DNA of 64,000 nt from Candidatus Rokuibacteriota bacterium. GTDB taxonomy: Bacteria; Methylomirabilota; Methylomirabilia; Rokubacteriales; CSP1-6. Positions 43,370 through 51,690 of the stretch are shown here, in pieces. Every line of letters starts with the position of its first letter. Within the stretch, counting starts at the first letter, position 1. The notes under the pieces are model-generated. The model saw only the letters and a list, made by a program, of their open reading frames with translations. It did no database searches and was not told where the DNA came from. Location of the stretch: NCBI GenBank assembly GCA_016188005.1, contig JACPIQ010000007.1, positions 44,993 through 108,992 of the forward strand. The letters run 5' to 3'. The position numbers and the translations under genes were made by a program.

Positions 43370-44037
43370 GATCCCTTCATGAGGGCGCGGGCGATGCGGA
43401 GGTCGAGCTCCTCGTCGATGTCGAGCGACTTCTCGCGCGGCATGTAGAACCCGGCGCAGCGGGGGCCGTAAAACGTCCCCTGCTGCCGCACCACGCCCAC
43501 CCGGCCGATCTGAATGGCCCCCGAGGGGCAGTACAGCCGCTCCATCTCCTGGCTCCGCCGCATCGGTGTCTCCGGCCACGCGCGGACGAGGAACTCATGG
43601 TCCTCCCGCAGCGCCCATTGCGGCGGGTGGGGGAAGTCCGTGACCGTGACCAGCGTGTCGGCGCCCGATGCCTCGTAGCGCTGGACCGCCGCCGCGATAT
43701 CCCCCGCGCCGCAGAACGGGCACGTCACCTGCAGGACCACGACGATCTCGTCGTCCGGGACGGGCCCGATGACCTCGAGGTGATGAAACAGCACCTCCAT
43801 CCGGCTCACGGCGTCGGTCGCCAGGGCCGCGGGGCGCCGGTACGGGACGCGAGCTCCGTACGCCCGGGCGAGCTGGGCGATCTCGTCGTCCTCGGTCGAG
43901 ACGTCCACGGTCCGAAACAGGCCGGAGCCCAGCGCCGCCTCGACGGTGTATGCCAGCAGGGGCTTCCCGGCGATCTCCTGCAGGTTCTTGCGCGGGAGCC
44001 GCTTGGAGCCGCCCCGGGCCGGGATCAGACAGAGCAC
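43366..44037 (-). CDS. CMP-nonulosonic acid (acylneuraminate) cytidylyltransferase
   Basis: Activates a nonulosonic acid with CTP to give the CMP-sugar donor. The protein has 223 residues. The CTP-binding motif IPARGGSKRLPRKN is at 5-18, QVTCPFCGAGD follows near 102, and MPREKSLDIDEELDL is the C-terminal metal-binding segment. This could serve as PseF for pseudaminic acid or as LegF/PtmB for the neighbouring NeuB product; sequence alone does not decide. GTG at 44037 is the first suitable start, with GGCGGG upstream. It lies 28 bases after the NeuB stop and overlaps the SDR by GTGA. Confidence 0.87.
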   Translation of the reverse strand: MLCLIPARGGSKRLPRKNLQEIAGKPLLAYTVEAALGSGLFRTVDVSTEDDEIAQLARAYGARVPYRRPAALATDAVSRMEVLFHHLEVIGPVPDDEIVVVLQVTCPFCGAGDIAAAVQRYEASGADTLVTVTDFPHPPQWALREDHEFLVRAWPETPMRRSQEMERLYCPSGAIQIGRVGVVRQQGTFYGPRCAGFYMPREKSLDIDEELDLRIARALMKGS

Positions 44038-44065
44038 GGGGTGCCCGCCACCCGTTCCCCTGGAG

Positions 44066-45127
44066 TCACGACGCCAGGTCTTCCCACGCGAGAATGGAAT
44101 CCGCGGGGCGCGCCTCCCGGAGCCGGCGTCCCACGACCAGGCCCGCGAACTCCGACGCGATGCCGAAGCCCGGGCGCTTGTAGGTGATGTCATCGGCGGT
44201 GATGATGTCTCCCGCGGCCTTGTCGCGGGTGAGCGTCACGCTCCGGCGCATCTTCTTCAAGCCGTCGCGCTCCTCGCCCGGCATCATCCGCCAGCGGTCT
44301 CCGCTCAGCGCGCGCTCCACCTCGCGGAGGCACACGATGAAGTCCTCCAGCTCCTTGGGCTCGATCGACATGACGTGTTCGATGCTCGCCTGGTGACGGT
44401 CCAGCGTGATGGTCTTCTCGATCATGTGGGCGCCCAGGGCCAGCGCGGCCACGTTCATGTGGATGCCCGGCGAGTGGTCGGAGAATCCGATCGGGAACGG
44501 GAACGTCCGCCGCAGGAGCTCGATGCTCCTGAGCCTCACCCCTTCGACCGTGGCCGGGTAGCCCGACGGGCAGTACACGATGACGATCTGCTCGTTCCCC
44601 GCCTGGAGGCACGTCTCGACGGCGCGCTCCAGCTCCCCGAGCGTTCCCCGCGTATCGAGCAGCACCGGCAGCCGGGTCTCCGCGGCGTACCGGATCAGCG
44701 GCAGGCAGTTCATGTCCCCGCCCGCGATCTTGATGCAGGGGGTGCCGGCCTCGATGAGCAAGTCCACGCTTCGCGGCGAGTCCGGCGTCGAAAAGAACGT
44801 GATCCCCTGCTCCCGCGCGTACCGCGCCAGCTCGAGCCATTCGGGGTCCGTCAGCTGCCTGCGCCGGAGGATCGTGGCCAGGTCTTCCTGGACGCTCTTC
44901 GTCGTCGTCGTGTACGTGACCGCCACCGGTTGCGACGACATCAGCCGATCGACGAAGATGGTCTGGAACTTGATCGCGTCCGCACCGGACTTCGCGGCCG
45001 CCCGCACGAGCTCCTTGGCCGACGCCAGGCCTGTGTGGGTCGCGCCGGCCTCGAAGACGAGATAGGCGGGGTTCCCGTCTCCGAGCGTGCGGTCGCCGAT
45101 TCTTACCTGGACTCCCTCAGTGCCCAT
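44066..45127 (-). CDS. Divergent NeuB-family nonulosonic acid synthase
   Basis: A 353-residue PEP-dependent synthase. The family plan is clear: KFQTIFVDRLM near 54, GITFFSTPDSPRS near 110, KIAGGDMNCLPLI near 135, GFSDHSPGIHM near 222, IEKTITLDRHQA near 242 and a SAF antifreeze-like domain at about 290-350. The first motif reads EAGATHTG at 26-33, where NeuB, LegI and PseI have E-I-G-x-N-H-x-G; Asn is replaced by Thr, His is kept. It is distinct from PseI at 1-755. ATG at 45127 has GGGAGGACGG upstream. Product is a nonulosonic acid of unknown kind. Confidence 0.86.
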   Translation of the reverse strand: MGTEGVQVRIGDRTLGDGNPAYLVFEAGATHTGLASAKELVRAAAKSGADAIKFQTIFVDRLMSSQPVAVTYTTTTKSVQEDLATILRRRQLTDPEWLELARYAREQGITFFSTPDSPRSVDLLIEAGTPCIKIAGGDMNCLPLIRYAAETRLPVLLDTRGTLGELERAVETCLQAGNEQIVIVYCPSGYPATVEGVRLRSIELLRRTFPFPIGFSDHSPGIHMNVAALALGAHMIEKTITLDRHQASIEHVMSIEPKELEDFIVCLREVERALSGDRWRMMPGEERDGLKKMRRSVTLTRDKAAGDIITADDITYKRPGFGIASEFAGLVVGRRLREARPADSILAWEDLAS

Positions 45128-45145
45128 AGGTGCCCGTCCTCCCGC

Positions 45146-45913
45146 TCATTGCGCGTCGCCGTCCTCGTACTGGAGCTGCACGCGTACGTAGACACGATGT
45201 CCCCCCTCCTCGAAGTAGGCGCTCGGATATGGCGGAAACGTCCGGGCACGCAGGACATCGAGCAGGTCTCGGGCCTTGTAGTCGCGATCGAGGTCGATTC
45301 GATCGATCCGCTCGACCTCCTTCAACGCGTGATAGGTCCCGGCGGACGCATCCTGTGGCATGCGCCTCAGCTCCCCTCGCTTGAACCGTGGCCACGCCTC
45401 GGTGAACAGGTCGAAGGAGGCGGTCTCGAGCTTCCGGTACAGCGTCTCTCCCGTGTCGATCGGCTCGACCGCCACCTCGCGCTGTACCACCACGTCGCCC
45501 GTGTCGATCCCGATGTCCATGTAGTGCAGCGTCACCCCGGCGGGGGCCCTGTCCACGATGCTCCAGACATTGGGGTACGCTCCGCGGTTGTGCGGCAGCA
45601 GCGCAGGGTGGAGGTTGATGCACCCCTGCGGGAACGCCGCCAGCAGGTCCGGCTTGAGGATATGGCCGAAGAGCACGGACACGCCGAGGTCGGGCTCGAG
45701 CGCGCGAATGGCGCTCAGCGTCTCGGGCCCGATCAGATCCGGACCCTCGAAGACCCCCCGGGCGTCCACGCCGGACGCCGCGACGATCTCATTCCGATAG
45801 CGCTGGCGCTCCATGGTGTGGACGACCAGGCCCACGATCTGCTCGCCCTGGCCTCGCATCCACTCCAGCACGCGCCACGCCAGCCGGTTGTTCCCCATGA
45901 ACAGGATTCTCAT
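45146..45913 (-). CDS. Formyltransferase-family enzyme, probable sugar N-formyltransferase
   Basis: A 255-residue protein of the formyl_trans_N fold using 10-formyltetrahydrofolate. The catalytic residues are in place: Asn100, His102 (INLHPALLP) and Asp140 (DIGIDTGD). It lacks the C-terminal domain of methionyl-tRNA formyltransferases and is much shorter, matching amino-sugar formyltransferases such as VioF, FdtF or those in nonulosonate loci. The C-terminal RARTFPPYPSAYF is also typical of the sugar class. It sits 18 bases upstream of the NeuB gene. An N-formylated 4- or 5-amino nonulosonic acid or its precursor is the likely product. Confidence 0.8.
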   Translation of the reverse strand: MRILFMGNNRLAWRVLEWMRGQGEQIVGLVVHTMERQRYRNEIVAASGVDARGVFEGPDLIGPETLSAIRALEPDLGVSVLFGHILKPDLLAAFPQGCINLHPALLPHNRGAYPNVWSIVDRAPAGVTLHYMDIGIDTGDVVVQREVAVEPIDTGETLYRKLETASFDLFTEAWPRFKRGELRRMPQDASAGTYHALKEVERIDRIDLDRDYKARDLLDVLRARTFPPYPSAYFEEGGHRVYVRVQLQYEDGDAQ

Positions 45914-45920
45914 TGCCGCG

Positions 45921-46508
45921 TCACCGCGCACTGGGCGCACCGAACGGCCCGTGGGGACAGCGTTGCCGCCACTCATCGCTGAAGAGGGCCCCGTGGATCA
46001 CGTCAACCTCCTCCCCGTTCCAGAGATGGTGGCGCACGCGCCTGCCGTCCTCCCGCATGCCCACCCGCTTCATGAGATTCAGCATCGCCACGTTCGGCGC
46101 AATCGTGCCCGCGGTGACCTTGCGCATCCCCGCGACCCGGAAGAGGAAGTCACACACGGCGAGCCAAGCCTCCGCCGCATAGCCCCGACCCTGCGCGGCG
46201 GCTTGGCCGACCAGGATGCCCACGTCCGCGACGCCGTGGCCCGGGTCCGTGTACGCGGTCATGGTCCCGATGTAGCCCAGCCCGTCGCCCCGCACGACCA
46301 GGGCCCAGAAATAGTTGGCCGTGCCATCGAAGGACTCCATGTATGCTCGGCAGCTCTCCCGGGTATGCCGCCGATGGCGCTGTTCGCTGAAGCGCACGAT
46401 GGTCGGGTCGTTCAGCCACCCCAGGTACCCGGACGTCACGTGTTCCAGTGTGAAGGGCGCGACCCGCACGCGCGGCGTCTCGAGCACCGGCGACGTCGCC
46501 ACTGTCAC
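45921..46508 (-). CDS. GNAT family N-acetyltransferase
   Basis: A 195-residue acetyltransferase of the RimJ/RimL/PseH type. TLEHVTSGYLGWLNDPTIVRFSEQR near 18-42 opens like many sugar-modifying GNATs. The acetyl-CoA loop is AAAQGRGYAAEAW, and TIAPNVAMLNLMKRVGM follows. It could be PseH or LegH (acetyl to the C4 amine), or modify a later position. The GTG at 46508 overlaps the upstream GT-B gene as GTGA and the formyltransferase begins eight bases after its stop. A second GNAT is at 51691-52197, next to pseB. Confidence 0.82.
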   Translation of the reverse strand: MTVATSPVLETPRVRVAPFTLEHVTSGYLGWLNDPTIVRFSEQRHRRHTRESCRAYMESFDGTANYFWALVVRGDGLGYIGTMTAYTDPGHGVADVGILVGQAAAQGRGYAAEAWLAVCDFLFRVAGMRKVTAGTIAPNVAMLNLMKRVGMREDGRRVRHHLWNGEEVDVIHGALFSDEWRQRCPHGPFGAPSAR

Positions 46509-47596
46509 CGTCCGGTGTGTGCGCGGATCCAGTTCATCACCGGCGTGATGGAATCGGCCGGGATCGTCTCGATGAACGGTCGCTGGCGCTCGACGAGGGC
46601 AGCGCGAGCGGCAGGGCGCCGGATCACCTCTGCGAGCACGCGCTCGGCCTCGGCCGGGTCGGTCAACGTCGGCGCAAAGCCCAGCCGTCCCGCGATGAAG
46701 CCGTTGTCCCGAGCCAATCCGGGCTGGACACTCAAGACTGGCCGACCGAGCACGATGGCTTCGAGCAACAGCGTGGAGGTCATGCCGGTCACCACATCCG
46801 ACCACAAGATCCAACGATACGGTTGCTCCTCCCCACCGAGGACCTGGACCGCCAGCCCGGGCTGCCGGGGATACCTCTCGAGGCGCTGCCGGAAGGCTTC
46901 GACGTCCTCGTACGGGTGGCACTTCACCATCAGCCGGACCGGTCGGTCCCCGCGCGCTGCGACGGCCGCGGCGCGATAGACGAGATCGAAGGCGTCGAAC
47001 TCGTCGAACCCGAACGCGGCCTGCACCCCCCGCGCCACGTCGCTGGCGATGCACTCGCTGACGAACAGTACCCGCGTCCCGCCGCCGTCCCCCGGCACGT
47101 CCGTCGTGGCGATGAGCTCGTCGCGCCGCTCGATGAGCGGCGAGAGCCACGGGTGCCCGGTCACGATGATCCGCTCCGGCGGGAACCCGAGCAGGGCGAG
47201 GTCACGGGCCTGCGTCGCATCCACAGCCCCGACGTGGTCGGGATGGCCGGCGGCGAACCGCTCCGACAGGTTCGCCCACGCATCGTTCAGCGCCAGCGAC
47301 GGGCACCCGTCCCGCCGCGCGACCTCCCAGAGTCCCGCCTCGAATGCCGCGTAATGACTGGTGCCGGTGACGAGGGCGTCGGCAGGGGAAGCCGTCCACG
47401 CCTCCGCCATCTCCGCGAGGTCGAAATCCTCGCTGAACTCGCGCGTGTCGAGGCCGCCCCGCCTGAAGATCGCCGTCGCCCGGGGGAGGGTCCACACGTC
47501 GAACGTGAACGGGAGGTCAGCCCCGCAACGGCCGAGGAAGCCGGCGATGACGTTCGCCCCCCCGGGATCACGCGCGGCGAATCGCACGTGCGCCAT
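46505..47596 (-). CDS. Putative GT-B transferase in the nonulosonate section
   Basis: A 363-residue protein of unclear family. RFAARDPGGANVIAGFLG near 5-22 opens with a Rossmann-like start. The C-terminal region reads SDVVTGMTSTLLLEAIVLGRPVLSVQPGL, the GT-B nucleotide-sugar site, with RLMVKCHPYEDVEAF earlier. It lacks the GNHxE pattern of UDP-GlcNAc 2-epimerases, so a hydrolysing epimerase is less likely. Best guess is a transferase of the CMP-nonulosonic acid or another sugar. It overlaps the aminotransferase gene by 29 bases and the GNAT by GTGA. ATG at 47596. Confidence 0.55.
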   Translation of the reverse strand: MAHVRFAARDPGGANVIAGFLGRCGADLPFTFDVWTLPRATAIFRRGGLDTREFSEDFDLAEMAEAWTASPADALVTGTSHYAAFEAGLWEVARRDGCPSLALNDAWANLSERFAAGHPDHVGAVDATQARDLALLGFPPERIIVTGHPWLSPLIERRDELIATTDVPGDGGGTRVLFVSECIASDVARGVQAAFGFDEFDAFDLVYRAAAVAARGDRPVRLMVKCHPYEDVEAFRQRLERYPRQPGLAVQVLGGEEQPYRWILWSDVVTGMTSTLLLEAIVLGRPVLSVQPGLARDNGFIAGRLGFAPTLTDPAEAERVLAEVIRRPAARAALVERQRPFIETIPADSITPVMNWIRAHTGR

Positions 47597-48848
47597 CGTC
47601 CTCCATCATCGCGAGCTCGTCACGGTGCGCCCAGACCTTCTCGAAGGCGTGACAGATCTGGTCGACCCAGGGGGTCCGCAGCTCCTCGTAGAGGAGGCTG
47701 TGAAAGAACACCTCTTCCTGGTACAGCCGTTCCGTCACGGGACAAAGCCCCGATCCGTACTTGCGGCCGTCCTTGCCGGACCACTCCGCCTGGTAGAGGG
47801 GCTGCAGGTAGAGGGGGCGGCAGTACCCCTCGAAGCACTCGACGCCCTCGGCGGCCAGCGCGCGCACCACCTGGCGCCGGCTCATGCCCGCGGCGGCCGG
47901 ATCGATCCGCATCATGTAGGTGTAATAGACGTGCGTTCGGTCCGGCTTGACGAGCGGCACCGTGAGCCCGGGCAGGGCGCCGAGGCGCCGGTCGTAGACG
48001 CGAGCGTTCTCCTGGCGCGGCGTGGTGAGGCGCGCGAGCTTCCTCAGCTGCTCCCGGCCAATCGCCGCCTCGATCTCGCCCAGCCGGAAGTTGAAGCCCA
48101 GGAGGCGCTCCGCTTCCCGCGTGATCCCCATCTCCTCCACCACGCCCTCGCCGTGGTTGCGGATGAGCTGCAACCGCAGCGCGAGCGCGGCATCATCCGT
48201 GCAGCACACGCCGCCCTCGCCCGTCTGGATCGTCTTGTGACAGTTGAGGCTGAAGACCCCGATGTCGGCGAGGGTCCCGGCCCAGCGCCCCTTGTACAGG
48301 GCGCCTGGAGCCTGGGCCGCGTCCTCGATCACCCTGATTCCGCGCGGCCGGGCGAGCGCCAGCAGCTCGTCCAGGTCCGCGGGTTGCCCCGCGAGGTCCA
48401 CGACGATGATCGCGCGGGTCCGGGGCGTGATGCAGGCCGCCACGCTGCGCGGGTCGAGATTGAAGGTCGCGGCGTCCAGATCCGCGAACACCGGCGTCCC
48501 TCCGAGGACTCGCACACAGCTGGCCGACGCGCTCATCGTGAAGGGCGACACGATGACCTCGTCGCCGGGGCCGATGCCGCACGCGCCCACCGCGGCGATG
48601 AGTCCGCTCGTCGCGCTGTTGACCGACACGGCATGCGCCGCCCCGAAGGCATCCGCCCATTCCCGCTCGAACGCCTTCACCTCGGGCCCGCCCAGGAAGT
48701 TGGCTCCGGCGGAGCCGAAGAAGGCGCTCAGGACGCCGCTCGCGACGACCCGGCGCGCTGCCTCCGCCTCTTCCGGCCCAAGGGAGCAGTACCGGGGGAT
48801 TGGCCCCGGGACCGCGCGGGGGCCACCGAGGAGAGCTAGCCCGTCCAT
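47568..48848 (-). CDS. DegT/DnrJ/EryC1 family sugar aminotransferase
   Basis: A 426-residue PLP enzyme, somewhat longer than the others. The lysine is in FSLNCHKTIQTGEGG near 205-219, and EDAAQAPGA is near 177. NSATSGLIAA and SPFTMSASA are conserved. C-terminal GYCRPLYLQPLYQ resembles the GDP-perosamine/LegC and PtmF-like branch. Situated between a Gfo/Idh/MocA oxidoreductase and a GT-B gene, it may supply the amine for a nonulosonic acid precursor. It is one of three candidates for the PseC or LegC step. ATG at 48848 with GAGGA upstream. Confidence 0.84.
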   Translation of the reverse strand: MDGLALLGGPRAVPGPIPRYCSLGPEEAEAARRVVASGVLSAFFGSAGANFLGGPEVKAFEREWADAFGAAHAVSVNSATSGLIAAVGACGIGPGDEVIVSPFTMSASASCVRVLGGTPVFADLDAATFNLDPRSVAACITPRTRAIIVVDLAGQPADLDELLALARPRGIRVIEDAAQAPGALYKGRWAGTLADIGVFSLNCHKTIQTGEGGVCCTDDAALALRLQLIRNHGEGVVEEMGITREAERLLGFNFRLGEIEAAIGREQLRKLARLTTPRQENARVYDRRLGALPGLTVPLVKPDRTHVYYTYMMRIDPAAAGMSRRQVVRALAAEGVECFEGYCRPLYLQPLYQAEWSGKDGRKYGSGLCPVTERLYQEEVFFHSLLYEELRTPWVDQICHAFEKVWAHRDELAMMEDDGARAIRRA

Positions 48849-48855
48849 CCCGTCC

Positions 48856-49800
48856 TCACCGGCCGGCGCCCACGGTATCGAGGATCCGCGAGACCGCGAC
48901 TGCGCGCTCGACCCCTCGCTCGTCCCCACTTCCGCTGTTCGCGACCCTCACGAGCTCCCGGAACACGTTCAGCATCGCCTGCCAGTCGGGCTGTTCGGTC
49001 GGGGCGTCCGCGAGGGGCACGAGACCACAGTATCCCTCGAATTCCCGGAGGGGGAACGCCCTGAACCACTCCACCCGCTGCTCCGAGTCGAGCACGCGGA
49101 TCCTCCCGGCCTCGAACAACAGATCCATTTCCATGGGAGCGTACTGGGTGCCGGGAGTCGGGAGGAAGAGCGCGCGCGCCTCCGTCGAGCGGAACCGCAG
49201 CTCGAACAGGGGTGCCTCGTCGTCTCCGGCCAGGCGCGCGGCATGGTCTGGCCCGCCCAGCATCTCGAGCACCCGCTCCAGGAGGTGGGAGGCGTTGGCC
49301 ACGGCCGAGCCGTAGTAGCGGACCACGATGCCGTGCACGGGTCCGAACCTCCCGCCGGCGCATTCACGGACGAGCTGCTGGTAGAAGGGGTCGTAGGCCC
49401 GGAAGTAGTTGACGAGAACTGGCCGGCCCCAGGCGCGCGCGCTCCGCGCGATTGCGGCAGCCTGGTCGCCGGTCGAGGCCAGGGGTTTCTCGAAGAGCGC
49501 CGCACGGATGGACCCGCACGCGATCAAGGTCCGCAGGGTGGACTCGCGCTCCGTGGGCGGCGTGCAGACACTCACGATGTCGGGCTGCGTCGAGGCCAGC
49601 AGGCGACCCAACCGAGCATCCGCTGCGCCGATTCCCCAGCGCCGCGCGAAGGCCTCGGCTCTGGCGCCGTCGAGGTCGCAACAGCCGACAACGTCCACGC
49701 CCAGCTTCCGGTACGCGGCGACATGCGTGAGGATAGCGTCGCCGTGCCCCTCACCGTACCCGCCGGCGATCCGACCGCACCCGACGATCACGGCCCGCAT
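48856..49800 (-). CDS. Gfo/Idh/MocA family oxidoreductase
   Basis: A 314-residue protein. The nucleotide motif VGCGRIAGGYGEG is at 6-18, CTPPTERES near 81, and the catalytic lysine region is FEKPLAS near 104. The C-terminal half is shorter and more divergent than that of the 41604-42605 member. The pair may act at different steps of a keto-sugar pathway. ATG at 49800 sits directly next to the stop of the SpsF-type gene (49801). In Campylobacter and related loci, oxidoreductases of this type accompany nonulosonate genes, but their role is not well defined. Confidence 0.8.
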   Translation of the reverse strand: MRAVIVGCGRIAGGYGEGHGDAILTHVAAYRKLGVDVVGCCDLDGARAEAFARRWGIGAADARLGRLLASTQPDIVSVCTPPTERESTLRTLIACGSIRAALFEKPLASTGDQAAAIARSARAWGRPVLVNYFRAYDPFYQQLVRECAGGRFGPVHGIVVRYYGSAVANASHLLERVLEMLGGPDHAARLAGDDEAPLFELRFRSTEARALFLPTPGTQYAPMEMDLLFEAGRIRVLDSEQRVEWFRAFPLREFEGYCGLVPLADAPTEQPDWQAMLNVFRELVRVANSGSGDERGVERAVAVSRILDTVGAGR

Positions 49801-50586
49801 CTAGAGGGCCATCTCGAGCAACTCCTGGGTCGCCGCCCCTCCGGACGACGGGAACGAAAACGCGTCATCCATCCAGGTATTCTTCGCGACGAGATCCGGT
49901 CGCTGGTCCAGGAAACCGATGATCGTCGCGGCACTGAACGCGGGGTCGGCGGAATACAGCGCGGCAAAGATGGCGCGCACGACCTCGAGATCCTCGCTGT
50001 AGTCCACGCAGAGCCGGTAGGCCGGCCGGTTCAATGACGACGGCGCGGTCACGTTGAGCAGCCGATACCGGTCGGGGTGCCGATAGATGAAGCTGGTGAC
50101 GTTGAGCCGATCCTCCGGATCCTGCGCCAGCCGCTCGACGTCTGCCAGCAGGTCCACGGAATACACCTGAACGTCGAAGCCGATCGGGAACGTCAGCACG
50201 TCGAGGACGTTGGCGACGTAGTCGAACCCGCCCTTCACGTAGCGCCTCATCACGGCATCCACGATCGCGGGGTCGATCAGGGGGCAGTCGCCGGTGATCT
50301 CGACGATCGCGTCGGCGCTCACGGACGCGGCGGCCCCGAGCACCCGCGAGAGCACGTCGTCCACCGCCCCCCGGAACACCGCCGCCCCCTGCTCTCGCGC
50401 AATCCCCGCCAGCTCGTCGTCCAGCGCCTGTTCCGTGGTCGCCAGGCAGACGACGTCCACCTCTGTCGCCCGCTTCAGGCGCTCCAAGAGGCGCGCCAGC
50501 ATCGGCCTGCCCAAGATCGGCCGCGCATTCTTGCCGGGCAGGCGGGACGACGCCATTCGCGCCTCGACCGTCGCCACCACCCGCAT
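49801..50586 (-). CDS. SpsF-type cytidylyltransferase-like protein
   Basis: A 261-residue protein of the SpsF family (COG1861), related to CMP-sugar synthetases. VEARMASSRLPGKN at 7-20 is the modified CTP-binding motif, and EITGDCPLIDP near 95 is the second. SpsF is known from spore-coat and flagellar glycan loci with Pse genes, where the protein is probably a nucleotidyltransferase for a sugar or polyol. With NeuA at 43366-44037 it makes two putative nucleotidyltransferases in one section. ATG at 50586, 36 bases after the pseB stop. Confidence 0.82.
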   Translation of the reverse strand: MRVVATVEARMASSRLPGKNARPILGRPMLARLLERLKRATEVDVVCLATTEQALDDELAGIAREQGAAVFRGAVDDVLSRVLGAAASVSADAIVEITGDCPLIDPAIVDAVMRRYVKGGFDYVANVLDVLTFPIGFDVQVYSVDLLADVERLAQDPEDRLNVTSFIYRHPDRYRLLNVTAPSSLNRPAYRLCVDYSEDLEVVRAIFAALYSADPAFSAATIIGFLDQRPDLVAKNTWMDDAFSFPSSGGAATQELLEMAL

Positions 50587-50622
50587 CGCCTGCCGTCCGA
50601 CCGGCGCCCGAGCCGGTATCGG

Positions 50623-51639
50623 CTAGGGCGCCCCTTCAGGCGCCGCCCCGAGCTCTTCGAGGTGTCCCCGCAGCTCCTCGGGCGTCAACATCCACGGTGC
50701 CGTGTTGCTGACGTACTCGAACCCCGGCGGCAACGGCTGACCGTGGGTCGATGGGTCTCCGTCGGACCTCACGCCCCAGAACCTGTGCTCAGGCTCGATC
50801 GTGTAGAAGGTCTTGAACTCCCGGGTGCGCGGCGCCTCCTCGCGCGTGATCAACTCCTCGTGCAGCTTCTCGCCCGGCCGCATGCCGATGACCTCCCATC
50901 GAGCCTCCGGCGCGATCGTCCTGGCGAGATCCTCCAGGCGCATCGCCGGGAGCTTCGGCACGAAGACCTCCCCGCCCTCCATGCGACCGACACAGTCCAT
51001 CACGAACTGCACCCCCTGCTCCAGGGTGATCCAGAAGCGCGTCATCTCCGGAACGGTGATCCGGATCACGCCGTTTCGCCGCGCCGTCAGGAAGAGCGGG
51101 ATCACGCTGCCCCGGCTGCCGAGGACATTGCCGTACCGTACGCAGGAGAACCGGGTCGCCCCGCCACCGACGTAGGAATTCGCCTGAATGAACAGCTTCT
51201 CGGCGACGAGCTTCGTCGCGCCGTAGAGGTTGATCGGCCGCACGGCCTTGTCGCTGCTCAGGAAGATCCCACGCTCGATGTCACAGTCGATCGCGGCGTC
51301 GATCACGTTCGCGGCGCCATCCACGTTGGTCTTCACGGCCTCGATCGGGTTGTACTCGGCGGTGGGGACCTGCTTCAGCGCGGCCGCGTGGACGACCACC
51401 TCGACGCCCCGCATCGCCCGCCGCAGGCGCTCCCTGTCGCGGACGTCACCGATGAAATAGCGGACCCGGTCGTCGTCGATCTCCCGCTGCATCTCCAGCT
51501 GCTTCAGCTCGTCCCGCGAGTAGACCCGGACCACCTTCGGATCGTGGTCGCGCAGTGCCACCTCCACGAACTTTCGACCAAAGGATCCGGTCCCGCCGGT
51601 CAACAGGATCGTCTTTCCCCCAATCGCAGAAATCCCCAT
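50623..51639 (-). CDS. pseB: UDP-GlcNAc 4,6-dehydratase (inverting), PseB
   Basis: First enzyme of pseudaminic acid synthesis: converts UDP-GlcNAc to UDP-2-acetamido-2,6-dideoxy-beta-L-arabino-hexos-4-ulose. The protein has 338 residues. TGGTGSFG at 14-21, SSDKAVRP at 128-135 with Asp130 and Lys131, and Tyr139 and Lys143 (LYGATK) align with the catalytic Asp, Lys, Tyr and Lys of FlaA1/PseB, at nearly the same numbering. GNVLGSRGSV and WITLEQGVQFV are also characteristic. Soluble, unlike the WbpM-type enzyme at 3809-5662. pseI and pseG are about 49 kb away. ATG at 51639. Confidence 0.94.
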   Translation of the reverse strand: MGISAIGGKTILLTGGTGSFGRKFVEVALRDHDPKVVRVYSRDELKQLEMQREIDDDRVRYFIGDVRDRERLRRAMRGVEVVVHAAALKQVPTAEYNPIEAVKTNVDGAANVIDAAIDCDIERGIFLSSDKAVRPINLYGATKLVAEKLFIQANSYVGGGATRFSCVRYGNVLGSRGSVIPLFLTARRNGVIRITVPEMTRFWITLEQGVQFVMDCVGRMEGGEVFVPKLPAMRLEDLARTIAPEARWEVIGMRPGEKLHEELITREEAPRTREFKTFYTIEPEHRFWGVRSDGDPSTHGQPLPPGFEYVSNTAPWMLTPEELRGHLEELGAAPEGAP

Positions 51640-51690
51640 ACGCCTCCGTTTGCGGGCGCGCCCCGCTAGCCGACGGGATAAGACCTTGTG

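Noticed and set aside
46505..47596. UDP-GlcNAc 2-epimerase or NeuC-like hydrolysing epimerase
   Set aside because: The expected catalytic Asp, Glu and Glu residues and the C-terminal HT(N)RPE-like motif are not visible; only a general GT-B donor site is.
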